The translations under genes were made by a program, and so were the position numbers. The notes beneath the pieces were generated by a model that saw only the letters and a list, made by a program, of their open reading frames with translations, ran no database searches and had not been told where the DNA came from. Below, piece by piece: positions 1 to 8,813 of a DNA stretch of 32,826 nt. The stretch is from NCBI GenBank assembly GCA_004377365.1, contig SOHZ01000653.1:1-32826 (forward strand), in the 5' to 3' direction. Position 1 is the stretch's first letter; every line of letters starts with the position of its first letter. The stretch comes from Anaerolineales bacterium. Its GTDB lineage: Bacteria > Chloroflexota > Anaerolineae > E26-bin7.

Positions 1-4
1 GTTC

Positions 5-661
5 GTGGACAACTGCGTGCCCGCAGAGTACCACGAGGAGGCGAAAGCCCAAGGGCTGAACGTGCACCAGTTGCTGGAGCAGAAAGCCGCTCAGCAGAAG
101 CCAGGCGAGCACGGGCTCGTCGCGCTGGATTGGTGGAACGGCAACCGCTCCATTCTGGTGGACGTGGACCTGACTGGCCTGCTGGTAGGGGCGACGCTGG
201 CTACCAAGCCGGAGGACATCTACCGGGCGTTGATCGAAGCCACAGCCTATGGCACGCGGGTGATCATCGAGGCCTTTGAGAAAAATGGCGTCGCTGTGAA
301 TGAGATCGTTGCCTGCGGGGGGCTGCCGGAGCGGAACAGGCTTCTGATGCAGATCTACTCCGACGTCACCGGGCGGGAGATCAGGGTGGCGGCCACGGCC
401 CAGGCAGGAGCCTTCGGCTCGGCAATGTTCGCCGCTGTGGCTGCGGGCAAGGAAGCCGGCGGTTACGACTCTATCTTGGAGGCGGCCAAACAGATGGCTC
501 GCCTGAAGGACGTCGTCTATCGGCCCAACCCGGCCCACAATGCCGTCTACGATCAGCTCTACGCGGAGTACCTAAAGTTACATGACTACTTCGGCCGGGG
601 GCAGAACGACGTGATGAAGCGGTTGAAGGTCCTCCGGCAGCAGGTTCTGGCTGGCGATTAG
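5..661 (+). CDS. araB: Ribulokinase (FGGY family), C-terminal part, truncated by window start
   Basis: FGGY C-terminal motifs ([53 protein letters not shown]) and adjacency to araD. Confidence 0.85.
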   Translation: MDNCVPAEYHEEAKAQGLNVHQLLEQKAAQQKPGEHGLVALDWWNGNRSILVDVDLTGLLVGATLATKPEDIYRALIEATAYGTRVIIEAFEKNGVAVNEIVACGGLPERNRLLMQIYSDVTGREIRVAATAQAGAFGSAMFAAVAAGKEAGGYDSILEAAKQMARLKDVVYRPNPAHNAVYDQLYAEYLKLHDYFGRGQNDVMKRLKVLRQQVLAGD

Positions 662-681
662 CCCGCCATAGGAGAGACCCT

Positions 682-1323
682 ATGCTCGAGCATCTCAAGG
701 AAGAGGTCTATAAACTACACCTGGAACTACCCAAGTATGGCCTGGTAGTCTGGACGAGCGGCAATGTCAGCGCCAGAGATCCGGAGAGCGGCCTGGTGGT
801 GATCAAACCCAGTGGTATACCCTACGAAGAACTGCGCCCAGAGCATCACGTCGTCGTGAACTTGCAGGGCGACATAGTAGAGGGAACGCTCAAGCCCTCG
901 TCCGACACGACCAGCCATCTCTACATCTACCGGCAAAGGGAGGATGTCAACGGCGTGGTTCATACACATTCTCCTTACGCCACCGCCTTTGCTGCAGTGG
1001 GCAGGCCTATCCCGGTCTATCTCACCGCGATGGGCGACGAGTTTGGCGGACCCATTCCCTGTGCCGGTTTCGCCTTGATTGGCGATGAGGAGATTGGCCA
1101 GCAGGTGGTGGAGCATATTGGCTCGTCGCCGGCCGTGCTCCTCAAGCAACACGGCGTCTTCACTGTGGGCGCCACTGCCGAGGCCGCCGTCAAGGCCGCG
1201 GTCATGGTGGAAGATGTAGCGCGTACAGTGTGGCTTGCGCTGCAACTGGGACAGCCGGATGAGATTCTCCCAGAAGATGTGGCCAAGTTGCACTATCGCT
1301 ACACCCACGTTTACGGTCAGTAG
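682..1323 (+). CDS. araD: L-ribulose-5-phosphate 4-epimerase (class II aldolase family)
   Basis: SGNVSARDPESGLVVIKPSG, HTHSPYATAFAA, LLKQHGVFTVG motifs; 20 nt after araB. Confidence 0.9.
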   Translation: MLEHLKEEVYKLHLELPKYGLVVWTSGNVSARDPESGLVVIKPSGIPYEELRPEHHVVVNLQGDIVEGTLKPSSDTTSHLYIYRQREDVNGVVHTHSPYATAFAAVGRPIPVYLTAMGDEFGGPIPCAGFALIGDEEIGQQVVEHIGSSPAVLLKQHGVFTVGATAEAAVKAAVMVEDVARTVWLALQLGQPDEILPEDVAKLHYRYTHVYGQ

Positions 1324-1395
1324 GAGCCCCAAGAAGCTAAGCTCCATAGTGCTGTCTAAGTAAGCTAGGTATGACGACCGCAGTTCCGAAAGAAG

Positions 1396-1426
1396 AAAGC
1401 TCCCGGCTCGAATGGCCGGGAGCTTT
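1396..1426 (-). terminator. Intrinsic terminator-like hairpin downstream of tRNA-Gly
   Basis: AAAGCTCCCGGC / GCCGGGAGCTTT 12-bp stem with short loop, T-rich tract on minus strand (tttcttcttt). Confidence 0.75.
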
Positions 1427-1456
1427 GTCTACGGGTGGGGGCTCCCTCCTAGAGGA

Positions 1457-1527
1457 GCGGGTGATGGGATTCGAACCCACGGCCGCCTGCTTGGGAAGCA
1501 GATGCGCTACCACTGCGCTACACCCGC
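1457..1527 (-). tRNA. tRNA-Gly (anticodon CCC), CCA not encoded
   Basis: Cloverleaf readable: GCGGGTG/CACCCGC acceptor, GCGC D stem, TCTGC-TTCCCAA-GCAGG anticodon arm, GTGGGTTCGAATCCCAT T arm. Confidence 0.95.
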
Positions 1528-1641
1528 ACGGCATATTGTACTCAGGCTTATGATATTATACTCCAAAGCTCTATGTTTTGCAAGTACGAACTATCTAGAA
1601 ACCCTATGGCTTTCTAGGACAGTTCGGCAGAAATGAGCTAT

Positions 1642-1766
1642 CGGTTATCTGCTTAGAGGGGATCACCAGATCCCCGTCTGAAGCGCCGATTTTGCCGCAC
1701 AAGGCCGGGATCTGGCGATCTCTGGCGAGCACACAACTGGTGATGGATTTATGCCATCGTGTACTA
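1642..1766 (-). repeat. Dispersed structured repeat, copy 1 (partner at 26274-26419)
   Basis: Near-identical sequence to 26274-26419 including GGGGATC..GATCCCC and GATGG..CCATC hairpins. Confidence 0.85.
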
Positions 1767-2557
1767 GCTCTCCAGTAGCCCCTGCCGCCCGAGCCGGACG
1801 CTGGCCTCTAGCACGGCCTCGGCTTGAAGGTGACAGGCAGTGCGATAGACCTCATCTAGCCGGGCGGGGTTCCAGCCCTGCGCCAGCTCAATGTACGGCT
1901 GGAAGAGCACACCGCCGAGGACTCCCAGCGCCCGGGTCACAGCGAACAACGTGCTGGCCTCGCCGTTCTCCATGCACAGGCAGCCACGCTCGCGGAAGCC
2001 CTTCGCCATCTGTGGCGTAATGCGATACAACGCCTCACAGGACGCGTTTCCGCCCACATGCACCCTTGCTCCCCGTTCGCGGCAGGCCGCCGCCAAGACC
2101 TCGACCACGACCGGATCAGCGTAAACTTGGCCGAGGTGTTGCCGTAGTGAATCGAAGTCCCGTCGGGACCGACGGAAAACGCGGGCACGATCAGGTCGCC
2201 GAACTGGACCGGTGACCCCAGCGACCAAGCGGCGCAGACCAGGAAGATGGCCTGCACTCCGCAGGCGACCAGGTCCTCCACGATGCAGGCCAGCGGGGAA
2301 GCTCCCATTGGCGGGACAAGCACCGTGACGTCTATCCCCTCAAATGCACCACGCTTCACGATTTCGGCGGCCGCGTAGGGGTGGTGGTACGGCGTGATCC
2401 ACGCCGTGTCCTCCAGTCCACAGAGTGCCTGCAGCCAATCCACGACCGCTTTCGAGAAAGTCAACACAGCGACGCCCCCCAGCTTTAACTCCCCGTCGCC
2501 GAGCCCTGCCTGCCGGGCAGCAGACAGGGTCTGTTCTGGTGTGATCAGCCACGTCAT
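1764..2557 (-). pseudogene. Nucleoside (uridine/purine) phosphorylase-like protein, interrupted by a frameshift near 2121-2132
   Basis: N-terminal half in ORF 1937-2557 (…GVQAIFLVCAAWSLGSPVQFGDLIVPAFSVGPDGTSIHYGNTSA) continues in a different frame in ORF 1764-2228 (VYADPVVVEVLAAACRERGARVHVGGNASCEALYRITPQMAKGFRERGCLCMENGEASTLFAVTRALGVLGG). Confidence 0.75.
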
Positions 2558-2584
2558 TCTTTTTCTCCTCCTAATCGGGCGATT

Positions 2585-3709
2585 TCAATCCACCTTTCTC
2601 CGGCCCAGAATCAGAAACGTTGCCGTCAGGCTGCCTATGCCCAATACTATCAGGGCGGCTGCTTCTACCCAGATGTATTGTAAAACAACACCCTTCACCA
2701 TAATGTAGCGGACGATGATGAGATAGTGCTTGATAGGGAAAAGGTTCGAAGCGGCGCGCAGCAATGGAGGCATGTTTTCTACTGAGACTATATAGCCGGA
2801 GAAGACCATCTCCGTCATCGCCAGCAAAAAGACGAAAAGCAACGCCTGTTGCTGGTCACGAGCTATGGCCGAGATCATGATGCCCCACCCCAACTCCACC
2901 GTGATGAACAGCAGGGTCAGGGAGAGCAGCAACCACACCGAGCCCCGCAAAGGTACGTTGAACCCCCAGACGGTCAAGGGCAAAAGCAAGAAAAAGTCCA
3001 CACAGGCGATAACCATCGCCGGAATAGCCTTGCCGATGATCAATTCCAGACTGGTCAGCGGCGTGACCAGCAGTTGCTCCAGGGTGCCCAACTCCCGTTC
3101 CCGGGCGATGCCTACGGCCGCTACCAACAAAGTCACCATATAGACGACAAAGCCCAGTTCGGCGGGGATGGCGTAGAGGCCATATTCCAATTCCTCGTTG
3201 AAACGGGCTATCATACGCAGATCAATGGGCGTGCCCGCATCCCCGGCTCCGCCCCACCGGGAAGCTAACTTTTGTCCCCATTCAGCGACAGCCCCTTCTA
3301 TGGCCTGCCGAACTGTTCCGGAGGCAATCATATTGGAGCCGTCAATGATCACCTGGAGCTGGGGTACACTGTTGGCGGCCTCCAACTCGGCGGCGAAACC
3401 GGGTGGGATGAGGAGGGCCACGGTGGCCTTGCCCCCCTCGATCAACTCCTGGGTCTCTCCCAGAGAATCGGGATAGGCGGTGACATCCAGAGTACCGGCG
3501 TTGGTCACGGCTGTGACCAGGGCCCGGCTGATCTGGCTTCTGTCCTGATCAAAGACAACCAGAGAAAGGTGTTCTACATCCTTGGAAGTTGCCCAGGCCA
3601 TCAACACCAACTGAAGGAGCGGCCCCAGAAGGATGAAAGGTGTGGTCACCCTGTCGCGGCTAAAATGGATGAACTCTTTGAGAGCCAATTGCCAGATACG
3701 ATTGAGCAT
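2585..3709 (-). CDS. ABC-2 type transporter permease
   Basis: ARERELGTLEQLLVTPLTSLELIIGK motif, N-terminal TM plus C-terminal TM cluster. Confidence 0.85.
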   Translation of the reverse strand: MLNRIWQLALKEFIHFSRDRVTTPFILLGPLLQLVLMAWATSKDVEHLSLVVFDQDRSQISRALVTAVTNAGTLDVTAYPDSLGETQELIEGGKATVALLIPPGFAAELEAANSVPQLQVIIDGSNMIASGTVRQAIEGAVAEWGQKLASRWGGAGDAGTPIDLRMIARFNEELEYGLYAIPAELGFVVYMVTLLVAAVGIARERELGTLEQLLVTPLTSLELIIGKAIPAMVIACVDFFLLLPLTVWGFNVPLRGSVWLLLSLTLLFITVELGWGIMISAIARDQQQALLFVFLLAMTEMVFSGYIVSVENMPPLLRAASNLFPIKHYLIIVRYIMVKGVVLQYIWVEAAALIVLGIGSLTATFLILGRRKVD

Positions 3710-3731
3710 CCCGTCCCCTACAACTCGAATA

Positions 3732-4865
3732 TCACCTCAGTTTCTTCCGAAACAGGCCGATCCCCAGCCCCAGAGATACGCCCCCCAACACAGCCAGGAC
3801 CAGCGCCTCCGGCCACAGCTCGGCCAGCCCGACGCCTTTCAGCAAAACCCCGCGGGCGATGGTCACAAAGTAGGTGGTAGGCAGGCTGTAGGACGCCAAC
3901 GTACTGGGCGAAATCTCTCTGGGAACGGGCTGGTAGAGACCTGAGAGAAAGAAGCTGGGCAGAAAGAAGATGAGAAAATTCCCGATCATGGCCGCCTGTT
4001 GACTGGATACGAAACTGGCCATGAGCAAACTCAGCCCCATGGTAGCCACCAGTAAGTCCAGGGTCAACAGACCGAAGACCAGCACATTTCCGCGAAAAGG
4101 AACTTTGAACCAGACGGTCGCCATTATGATGGCCAGGAAACAGCTCAGAAGGCCGCTGATGACGTAGGGGATCATTTTGCCAAACCAGAACTCAGCCCGT
4201 CCCATAGGAGTGACCAGCAATTGCTCCAGGGTGCCCATCTCTTTCTCGCGGGCGAGGGCCACGGCACTGGAGAGCGTCGGCATAATCAGCACCATGCCCA
4301 GTAGGCCCGGCACCAGGCTGAAGAGAGAACGCTCGCCAGGGTTGTACCAGATGCGCAGGCGCACATCTACAGGTAAGGTAGAAGCCAGTGCTGCACCGGA
4401 GGGGGACACAGGCCCCAATTCCTCCAGGACGATGAAGCCCTGGGTGCGAGCTCGGACCCGGGCCAGAGCATCGCGGGCTATCACGGGGTCTGTACCATCG
4501 AGAATCACCTGGATCTGAGCGGAACGGCGGCGTCCCAAATCGGCCTGGAAGCCAGGTGGGATAACGACTACAGCGCTCGCCTGGCGACGGAGAAACCAGC
4601 CATCTACCTCGCTGTAGCTCGATACGTAGCCTGCCAGGGAGACGTTCTCTTCGCTGACGAGACCAGCCACGTACCGCCGCGACAACTCGCTCCTGTCCTG
4701 ATCGAGCACAGCGTAAGAGACCTGCTGGACATCAAAGGTCAAGACGTAAGTGAGAGTGAAAAGAAGAAAAGCCGGGGAAAGGGTCACCAGAAACAGGGTA
4801 CGGGGGTCGCGAATGATGTGCAGACATTCTTTACGCATGATGGCCAGGGTTCGATGTAGGGACAT
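3732..4865 (-). CDS. ABC-2 type transporter permease
   Basis: AREKEMGTLEQLLVTPMGRAEFWFGK motif, same architecture as downstream gene. Confidence 0.85.
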   Translation of the reverse strand: MSLHRTLAIMRKECLHIIRDPRTLFLVTLSPAFLLFTLTYVLTFDVQQVSYAVLDQDRSELSRRYVAGLVSEENVSLAGYVSSYSEVDGWFLRRQASAVVVIPPGFQADLGRRRSAQIQVILDGTDPVIARDALARVRARTQGFIVLEELGPVSPSGAALASTLPVDVRLRIWYNPGERSLFSLVPGLLGMVLIMPTLSSAVALAREKEMGTLEQLLVTPMGRAEFWFGKMIPYVISGLLSCFLAIIMATVWFKVPFRGNVLVFGLLTLDLLVATMGLSLLMASFVSSQQAAMIGNFLIFFLPSFFLSGLYQPVPREISPSTLASYSLPTTYFVTIARGVLLKGVGLAELWPEALVLAVLGGVSLGLGIGLFRKKLR

Positions 4866-4962
4866 TGTACGCGCCTTGCTCCTTGTGGATTCGTGCGAAA
4901 TCCATTGTATCAGAAGGAACCCGAACCGTCAAGGTGAGCCTGATGGGAATCACGATGCCATA

Positions 4963-4991
4963 TTGTCAGACTGGTGAAATGATGATATAAT
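4963..4991 (+). promoter_or_regulatory. Sigma70-type promoter (-35 TTGTCA, 17-bp spacer, -10 TATAAT)
   Basis: ttgtca-gactggtgaaatgatga-tataat upstream of the GNAT/kinase cluster. Confidence 0.7.
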
Positions 4992-5029
4992 CTGGTAAGC
5001 GTTCAGCCGCCAGATGTCAGCTTTTGGAT

Positions 5030-5050
5030 GAGGGCCGCACGCCCTCTTTT
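5030..5050 (+). terminator. Leader hairpin with short T tract (possible attenuator)
   Basis: GAGGGC-cgcac-GCCCTC followed by TTTT about 40 nt downstream of the promoter -10. Confidence 0.45.
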
Positions 5051-5147
5051 CGCATACGTGGAGGTCTGAAAGATTCTTCACACAAGGATTTCGCTGACTC
5101 GGGTGGCTGCTGAATGCTTACCGAACATAATAGAGGAGAGAACCATC

Positions 5148-5594
5148 ATGGAGATAAAACTGGCAACGCCAGATCAGCGGAAGACCGTCATCGAGCTGAT
5201 CACTGAACTCTGGACGTATTATGACATTGCGGCTGAGCGTGACAACATTAGCCAGGCAGTGGACCTGATCTTCAGCCAGCCCGGCCTGGCCGAAATCCAC
5301 CTGATCTACGAGGGCGACGAAGTGGCCGGCTACTTCATCCTGGTGCTCAGCCTCAGTGTCGAATACGGTGGGCTGTACGTGACTCTCGATGGACTGTTTG
5401 TGCGTGAGCCCTTCCGCCGACGTGGGCTGGGCCGCCAAATCGTCAACTTTGTGTTGGATCGCTGTCGCGAGCAGGGTTGGTTGGCCATTGAGGCCATAGC
5501 TGATGAAGAAAACAAGGTAGTCCAATATTTCTATGGGTCTCATGGCTTTGTCCCAGAGCGGTGGGTACATCTCCGGCGCCGGGTGGACCACTAG
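5148..5594 (+). CDS. GNAT family N-acetyltransferase
   Basis: GLYVTLDGLFVREPFRRRGLGRQIVNFVLDRCREQGWLAIEAIADEENKVVQYFYGSHGFVP (R-x-x-G-x-G acetyl-CoA motif); ATG at 5148 preceded by aggagag. Confidence 0.9.
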   Translation: MEIKLATPDQRKTVIELITELWTYYDIAAERDNISQAVDLIFSQPGLAEIHLIYEGDEVAGYFILVLSLSVEYGGLYVTLDGLFVREPFRRRGLGRQIVNFVLDRCREQGWLAIEAIADEENKVVQYFYGSHGFVPERWVHLRRRVDH

Positions 5595-5616
5595 CAACGT
5601 AGATAAGGAGGCGGCC

Positions 5617-7182
5617 ATGGCTGGCAAGTATATCATCGCCCACGACGTAGGCACCAGTGGCAACAAGGCAGTGCTGGTAGACCCACAGGGTCACATCCAC
5701 GGCAGTGCCTTCGAGCCCTACGAGGTCAGCTATCCCCGCCCCGATTGGGCGGAACAGAAACCCGCGGATTGGTGGCGGGCGGTCACCCGCAGCACCCAAC
5801 AGTTGTTGGCCGAGAGCGGGGTGCAGCCAGGCGAGATCATGTGTGTGACCTATTCGACCCAGATGCTGGGCGTGATCCCTGTGGATGGTTCGGGTACCCT
5901 CTTGCGGCCAGCCATTATCTGGCTCGACGGACGAGCTCAGAAGCAAGCCCAGCAGATCATGCGCAAGTTCCTTGGACCGAAGGTTTTCGCTGCGGCCGCT
6001 GGAACGCCTCTCTCGGGCAAGGACGTGGCTCCCAAGATGCTGTGGCTCAAGCAGAACGAGCCCGACGTCTACAAACGCACGGCCAAATTTCTCGACGTTA
6101 GTGGCTACCTCCTCTATCGCAGCACTGACCTTATGGTGGCAGACTGGACGGCTGCCTCGGTGGTGGGGCTGGACCTGAAGAAAAAGCAGTGGATGACATG
6201 GCTGTTCAATTACATCGGCCTGGACCCGGCCAAGTTGCCTACTCTGGTAAAGTCCACCGATCGGGTCGGCGGGCTCACGGCGCAAGCGGCGTCCGAGTGT
6301 GGGCTGCTGGAAGGTACGCCGGTCATCGCTGGGGCGGGCGATGCGCCGTCGGCCGCGGTGGGCTCTGGAGCCGTGGGCGAGGGAGAGGGGCACATCTCTC
6401 TGGGCACCTCGGGATGGGTGGCGGTGGTGACGGAACGCATCGTCACCGGCAAACACGGCATCGCCAGCATCCACTCGGCCGACCCTGGGAAGGCATTTCT
6501 CATCGCCGAGACGGAAACCGCTGGAGCCTGCCTGCAGTGGATCGCCGACCAGTTCTACCGAGAGGAACAGAAAGACCCTGCCATCGAGAACGTGTTCGCG
6601 CTGATGGACCGCGACGTAGAGGCCATCGAGCCAGGCTCCAGCTACCTCATCTTCACCCCCTGGATGTATGGCGAGCGGGCGCCTATCGCCGACACTTTCG
6701 TGCGTTCCACCTTCTTTAACCTGAGTGCAGACCACCACCGCGAGCACCTGCTGCGAGCGGTGTACGAAGGGGTGGCCTACAACCTGCGTTGGATTATGGA
6801 GGTGATGGAGCACAGTTTCGGCCATCGTCAAGAGGTGTTTCGGGTGATCGGCGGGGGGGCGCGAGGTGCCCCGTGGATGCAGATCATTGCCGACGTGACG
6901 GGCAAACGCATCGAAACGGTGCCCAATTCGCAGGAGGCGGGGGCCGTGGGTGTAGCCCTCATTGCTGCCATCGGCCTGGGCATTTATCCCGACTTTGCAG
7001 CGCTCAAGGACGTGATCAAAGTCGCCCGGGCCTTCGAACCCCAGTCAGACCACGCCAGGGTCTACGATTGCTTGTTCGCCGCCTACAAAAAGGTCTACCG
7101 CTCTCTCAAAACAGTATACAGAGAAGTCAACGAGGAGCGATTCTCTGAGGCAAAAGCTCCAATACTCAACCAGACGAGGTGA
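5617..7182 (+). CDS. FGGY-family carbohydrate kinase, xylulokinase-like
   Basis: IIAHDVGTSGNKAVLVD N-terminal phosphate motif, GEGHISLGTSGWVAVV, RVIGGGARGAPWMQIIADVTGKRIETV; ATG at 5617 with RBS aaggagg. Confidence 0.85.
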   Translation: MAGKYIIAHDVGTSGNKAVLVDPQGHIHGSAFEPYEVSYPRPDWAEQKPADWWRAVTRSTQQLLAESGVQPGEIMCVTYSTQMLGVIPVDGSGTLLRPAIIWLDGRAQKQAQQIMRKFLGPKVFAAAAGTPLSGKDVAPKMLWLKQNEPDVYKRTAKFLDVSGYLLYRSTDLMVADWTAASVVGLDLKKKQWMTWLFNYIGLDPAKLPTLVKSTDRVGGLTAQAASECGLLEGTPVIAGAGDAPSAAVGSGAVGEGEGHISLGTSGWVAVVTERIVTGKHGIASIHSADPGKAFLIAETETAGACLQWIADQFYREEQKDPAIENVFALMDRDVEAIEPGSSYLIFTPWMYGERAPIADTFVRSTFFNLSADHHREHLLRAVYEGVAYNLRWIMEVMEHSFGHRQEVFRVIGGGARGAPWMQIIADVTGKRIETVPNSQEAGAVGVALIAAIGLGIYPDFAALKDVIKVARAFEPQSDHARVYDCLFAAYKKVYRSLKTVYREVNEERFSEAKAPILNQTR

Positions 7183-7188
7183 TATAAA

Positions 7189-8472
7189 ATGACTGACATA
7201 GATCAACCTGATGTCCCTCCAGAACAAGAGAGCCCTGAATCTCCGGTCTGGAACGGTTGGGCCGATGCGAGCGGACGACCTGCAGCGTCTGCTGCTCTCC
7301 CTTTCCTGACCACCCTCTCAGAGGCCAGCCGGGCGAGGCTGGAGGAGCTGCTGCACGATGAGCATCATCCAGCCGACACTGTCATCTTCCGCGAAGGAAT
7401 GCCGGGGGATGTGCTCTATATCATCTGGTCTGGCCGCGTGGCCGTCATCAAGGACCTGAAAGGAGAGACTCCCATCCTGCTGGCCTATGGGGAACCAGGA
7501 GAGATTCTGGGGGAGATAAGCCTCCTAGAGAACGGGCCTCACTCGGCTTCAGTGGTGGCTGTGGAGGACACCCATCTGCTCCGCATCTCCCGCGCTGATC
7601 TGCAAAAGCTCTTGGGCGAGCAATCTCCCATCGGTATTGAAATCCTGGGAGCCCTTGGCAAAATTGTCAGCACCCGTCTGCGTGCTGCCGACGAAGCCCG
7701 CACCTCCATTGTCCACGCCGAAAGCCGCCTGGCTCGCCATGTCCAGCGACTGGCCACTGAAAAAGAGTACCTGGCAGAGCTGGAACGACTGCGTCAGGAG
7801 ACCACCGATCTAATCGTACACGACATTCGCAGCCCTCTTAACTGCATTGAGGCCAGCCTCCAGTTGTTGCAGATGATATTGCCCGAAGATGTGCTGGCCT
7901 CTTGTGCTAAAATTATTGACCTGGCTCTGGGTAGTTGCAAGGACGTCCTGAATTTGGTTGATTCCCTGCTGGAGGTGGCCCGCATGGAAAGCGACGAGCT
8001 AGTCCTGGATCTCCAGCCGATCTCGTTAATGCCACTGATCACCGACACCGTCAACCGGCTGCGCCTCCTGGCCGAGCAGTACAAAATCACCCTCGAGCTG
8101 GACGCCCCGGCTGAGTTGCCCTCCATCCAAGGCAATACTGGGAAGCTGGAGCGGGTGCTGGACAACCTGCTGGACAATGCTCTCAAGTACACGCCCGAAG
8201 GAGGGTTGATCACCATAGCCGTCCGGCAGGTGAACGGCCAGATCGAGGTCCGTGTGACCGATAGCGGCCCTGGCATCCCTCCGGAGTATCGAGAGCGCAT
8301 CTTTGACCGGTTTACCCGGGTGCCCGGTTACAAGGGGCGCCGCCGGGGGCTGGGGTGGGGGTTGTCCTTCTGCCGCAGCGTCATCGAAGCCCACGGCGGT
8401 CGTATCTGGTTGGAGAGCGAGGTCGGCCAGGGGAGCACGTTCGCCTTCACCATCCCTGTGGAGGCGCGATGA
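7189..8472 (+). CDS. Cyclic-nucleotide-binding-domain sensor histidine kinase
   Basis: N-terminal cNMP-like domain (FREGMPGDVLYIIWSGRVAVI…GEILGEISLLENGPHSASVVA), H-box LIVHDIRSPLNCIEA, N-box DNLLDNALKYTPEG, DSGPGIP, GLGWGLSFCRSVIEAHGGRIWLES. Confidence 0.9.
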   Translation: MTDIDQPDVPPEQESPESPVWNGWADASGRPAASAALPFLTTLSEASRARLEELLHDEHHPADTVIFREGMPGDVLYIIWSGRVAVIKDLKGETPILLAYGEPGEILGEISLLENGPHSASVVAVEDTHLLRISRADLQKLLGEQSPIGIEILGALGKIVSTRLRAADEARTSIVHAESRLARHVQRLATEKEYLAELERLRQETTDLIVHDIRSPLNCIEASLQLLQMILPEDVLASCAKIIDLALGSCKDVLNLVDSLLEVARMESDELVLDLQPISLMPLITDTVNRLRLLAEQYKITLELDAPAELPSIQGNTGKLERVLDNLLDNALKYTPEGGLITIAVRQVNGQIEVRVTDSGPGIPPEYRERIFDRFTRVPGYKGRRRGLGWGLSFCRSVIEAHGGRIWLESEVGQGSTFAFTIPVEAR

Positions 8473-8660
8473 GAGACCGTTTAGGGAAGCCTTGCGAAGG
8501 TTCCAAAAAGCGCCCTACTATCCGAGAGTCACTGGCCCTCTATAAAGAGAGAGAACGGCAAGAGATGATCCAGGGCTACCAGGAGATGGCAGCGCTCAAT
8601 AAGGAATTGGCTGAAGAATCCATGTCTGCTGTCAACGAGGTATGGGCGAGGTATGATTAG
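8469..8660 (+). CDS. Short MazE/EndoAI-like antitoxin C-terminal region (no complete ribbon-helix-helix domain)
   Basis: RPTIRESLALYKERERQEMIQGYQEMAALNKELAEES resembles helix B plus C-terminal region of MazE-type antitoxins; ATGA overlap with upstream kinase stop. Confidence 0.5.
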   Translation: MRDRLGKPCEGSKKRPTIRESLALYKERERQEMIQGYQEMAALNKELAEESMSAVNEVWARYD

Positions 8661-8813
8661 GGGGAGTGTCCATGCTAGGCCCTAATTCCCGTCTCGGTCA
8701 GGAAATCCAACGTATCCTCAAAGAGAGTTGGCGACGTGGTTAGATCGGTTGGGTGGAGCCGTGCTGGTAAAGGTATTTTGGATAGAGTTGTAATTCACGA
8801 AGCGAGGAGAAAT

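Noticed and set aside
727-1347. 206-aa minus-strand ORF
   Set aside because: Antisense of araD.
2115-2140. Programmed -1 frameshift in the phosphorylase
   Set aside because: No X XXY YYZ slippery heptamer or clear downstream pseudoknot recognised; mutation or sequencing error is simpler.
5443-6831. 462-aa minus-strand ORF opposite the xylulokinase
   Set aside because: Antisense shadow of a well-supported GC-rich coding gene; low-complexity composition without recognisable domains.
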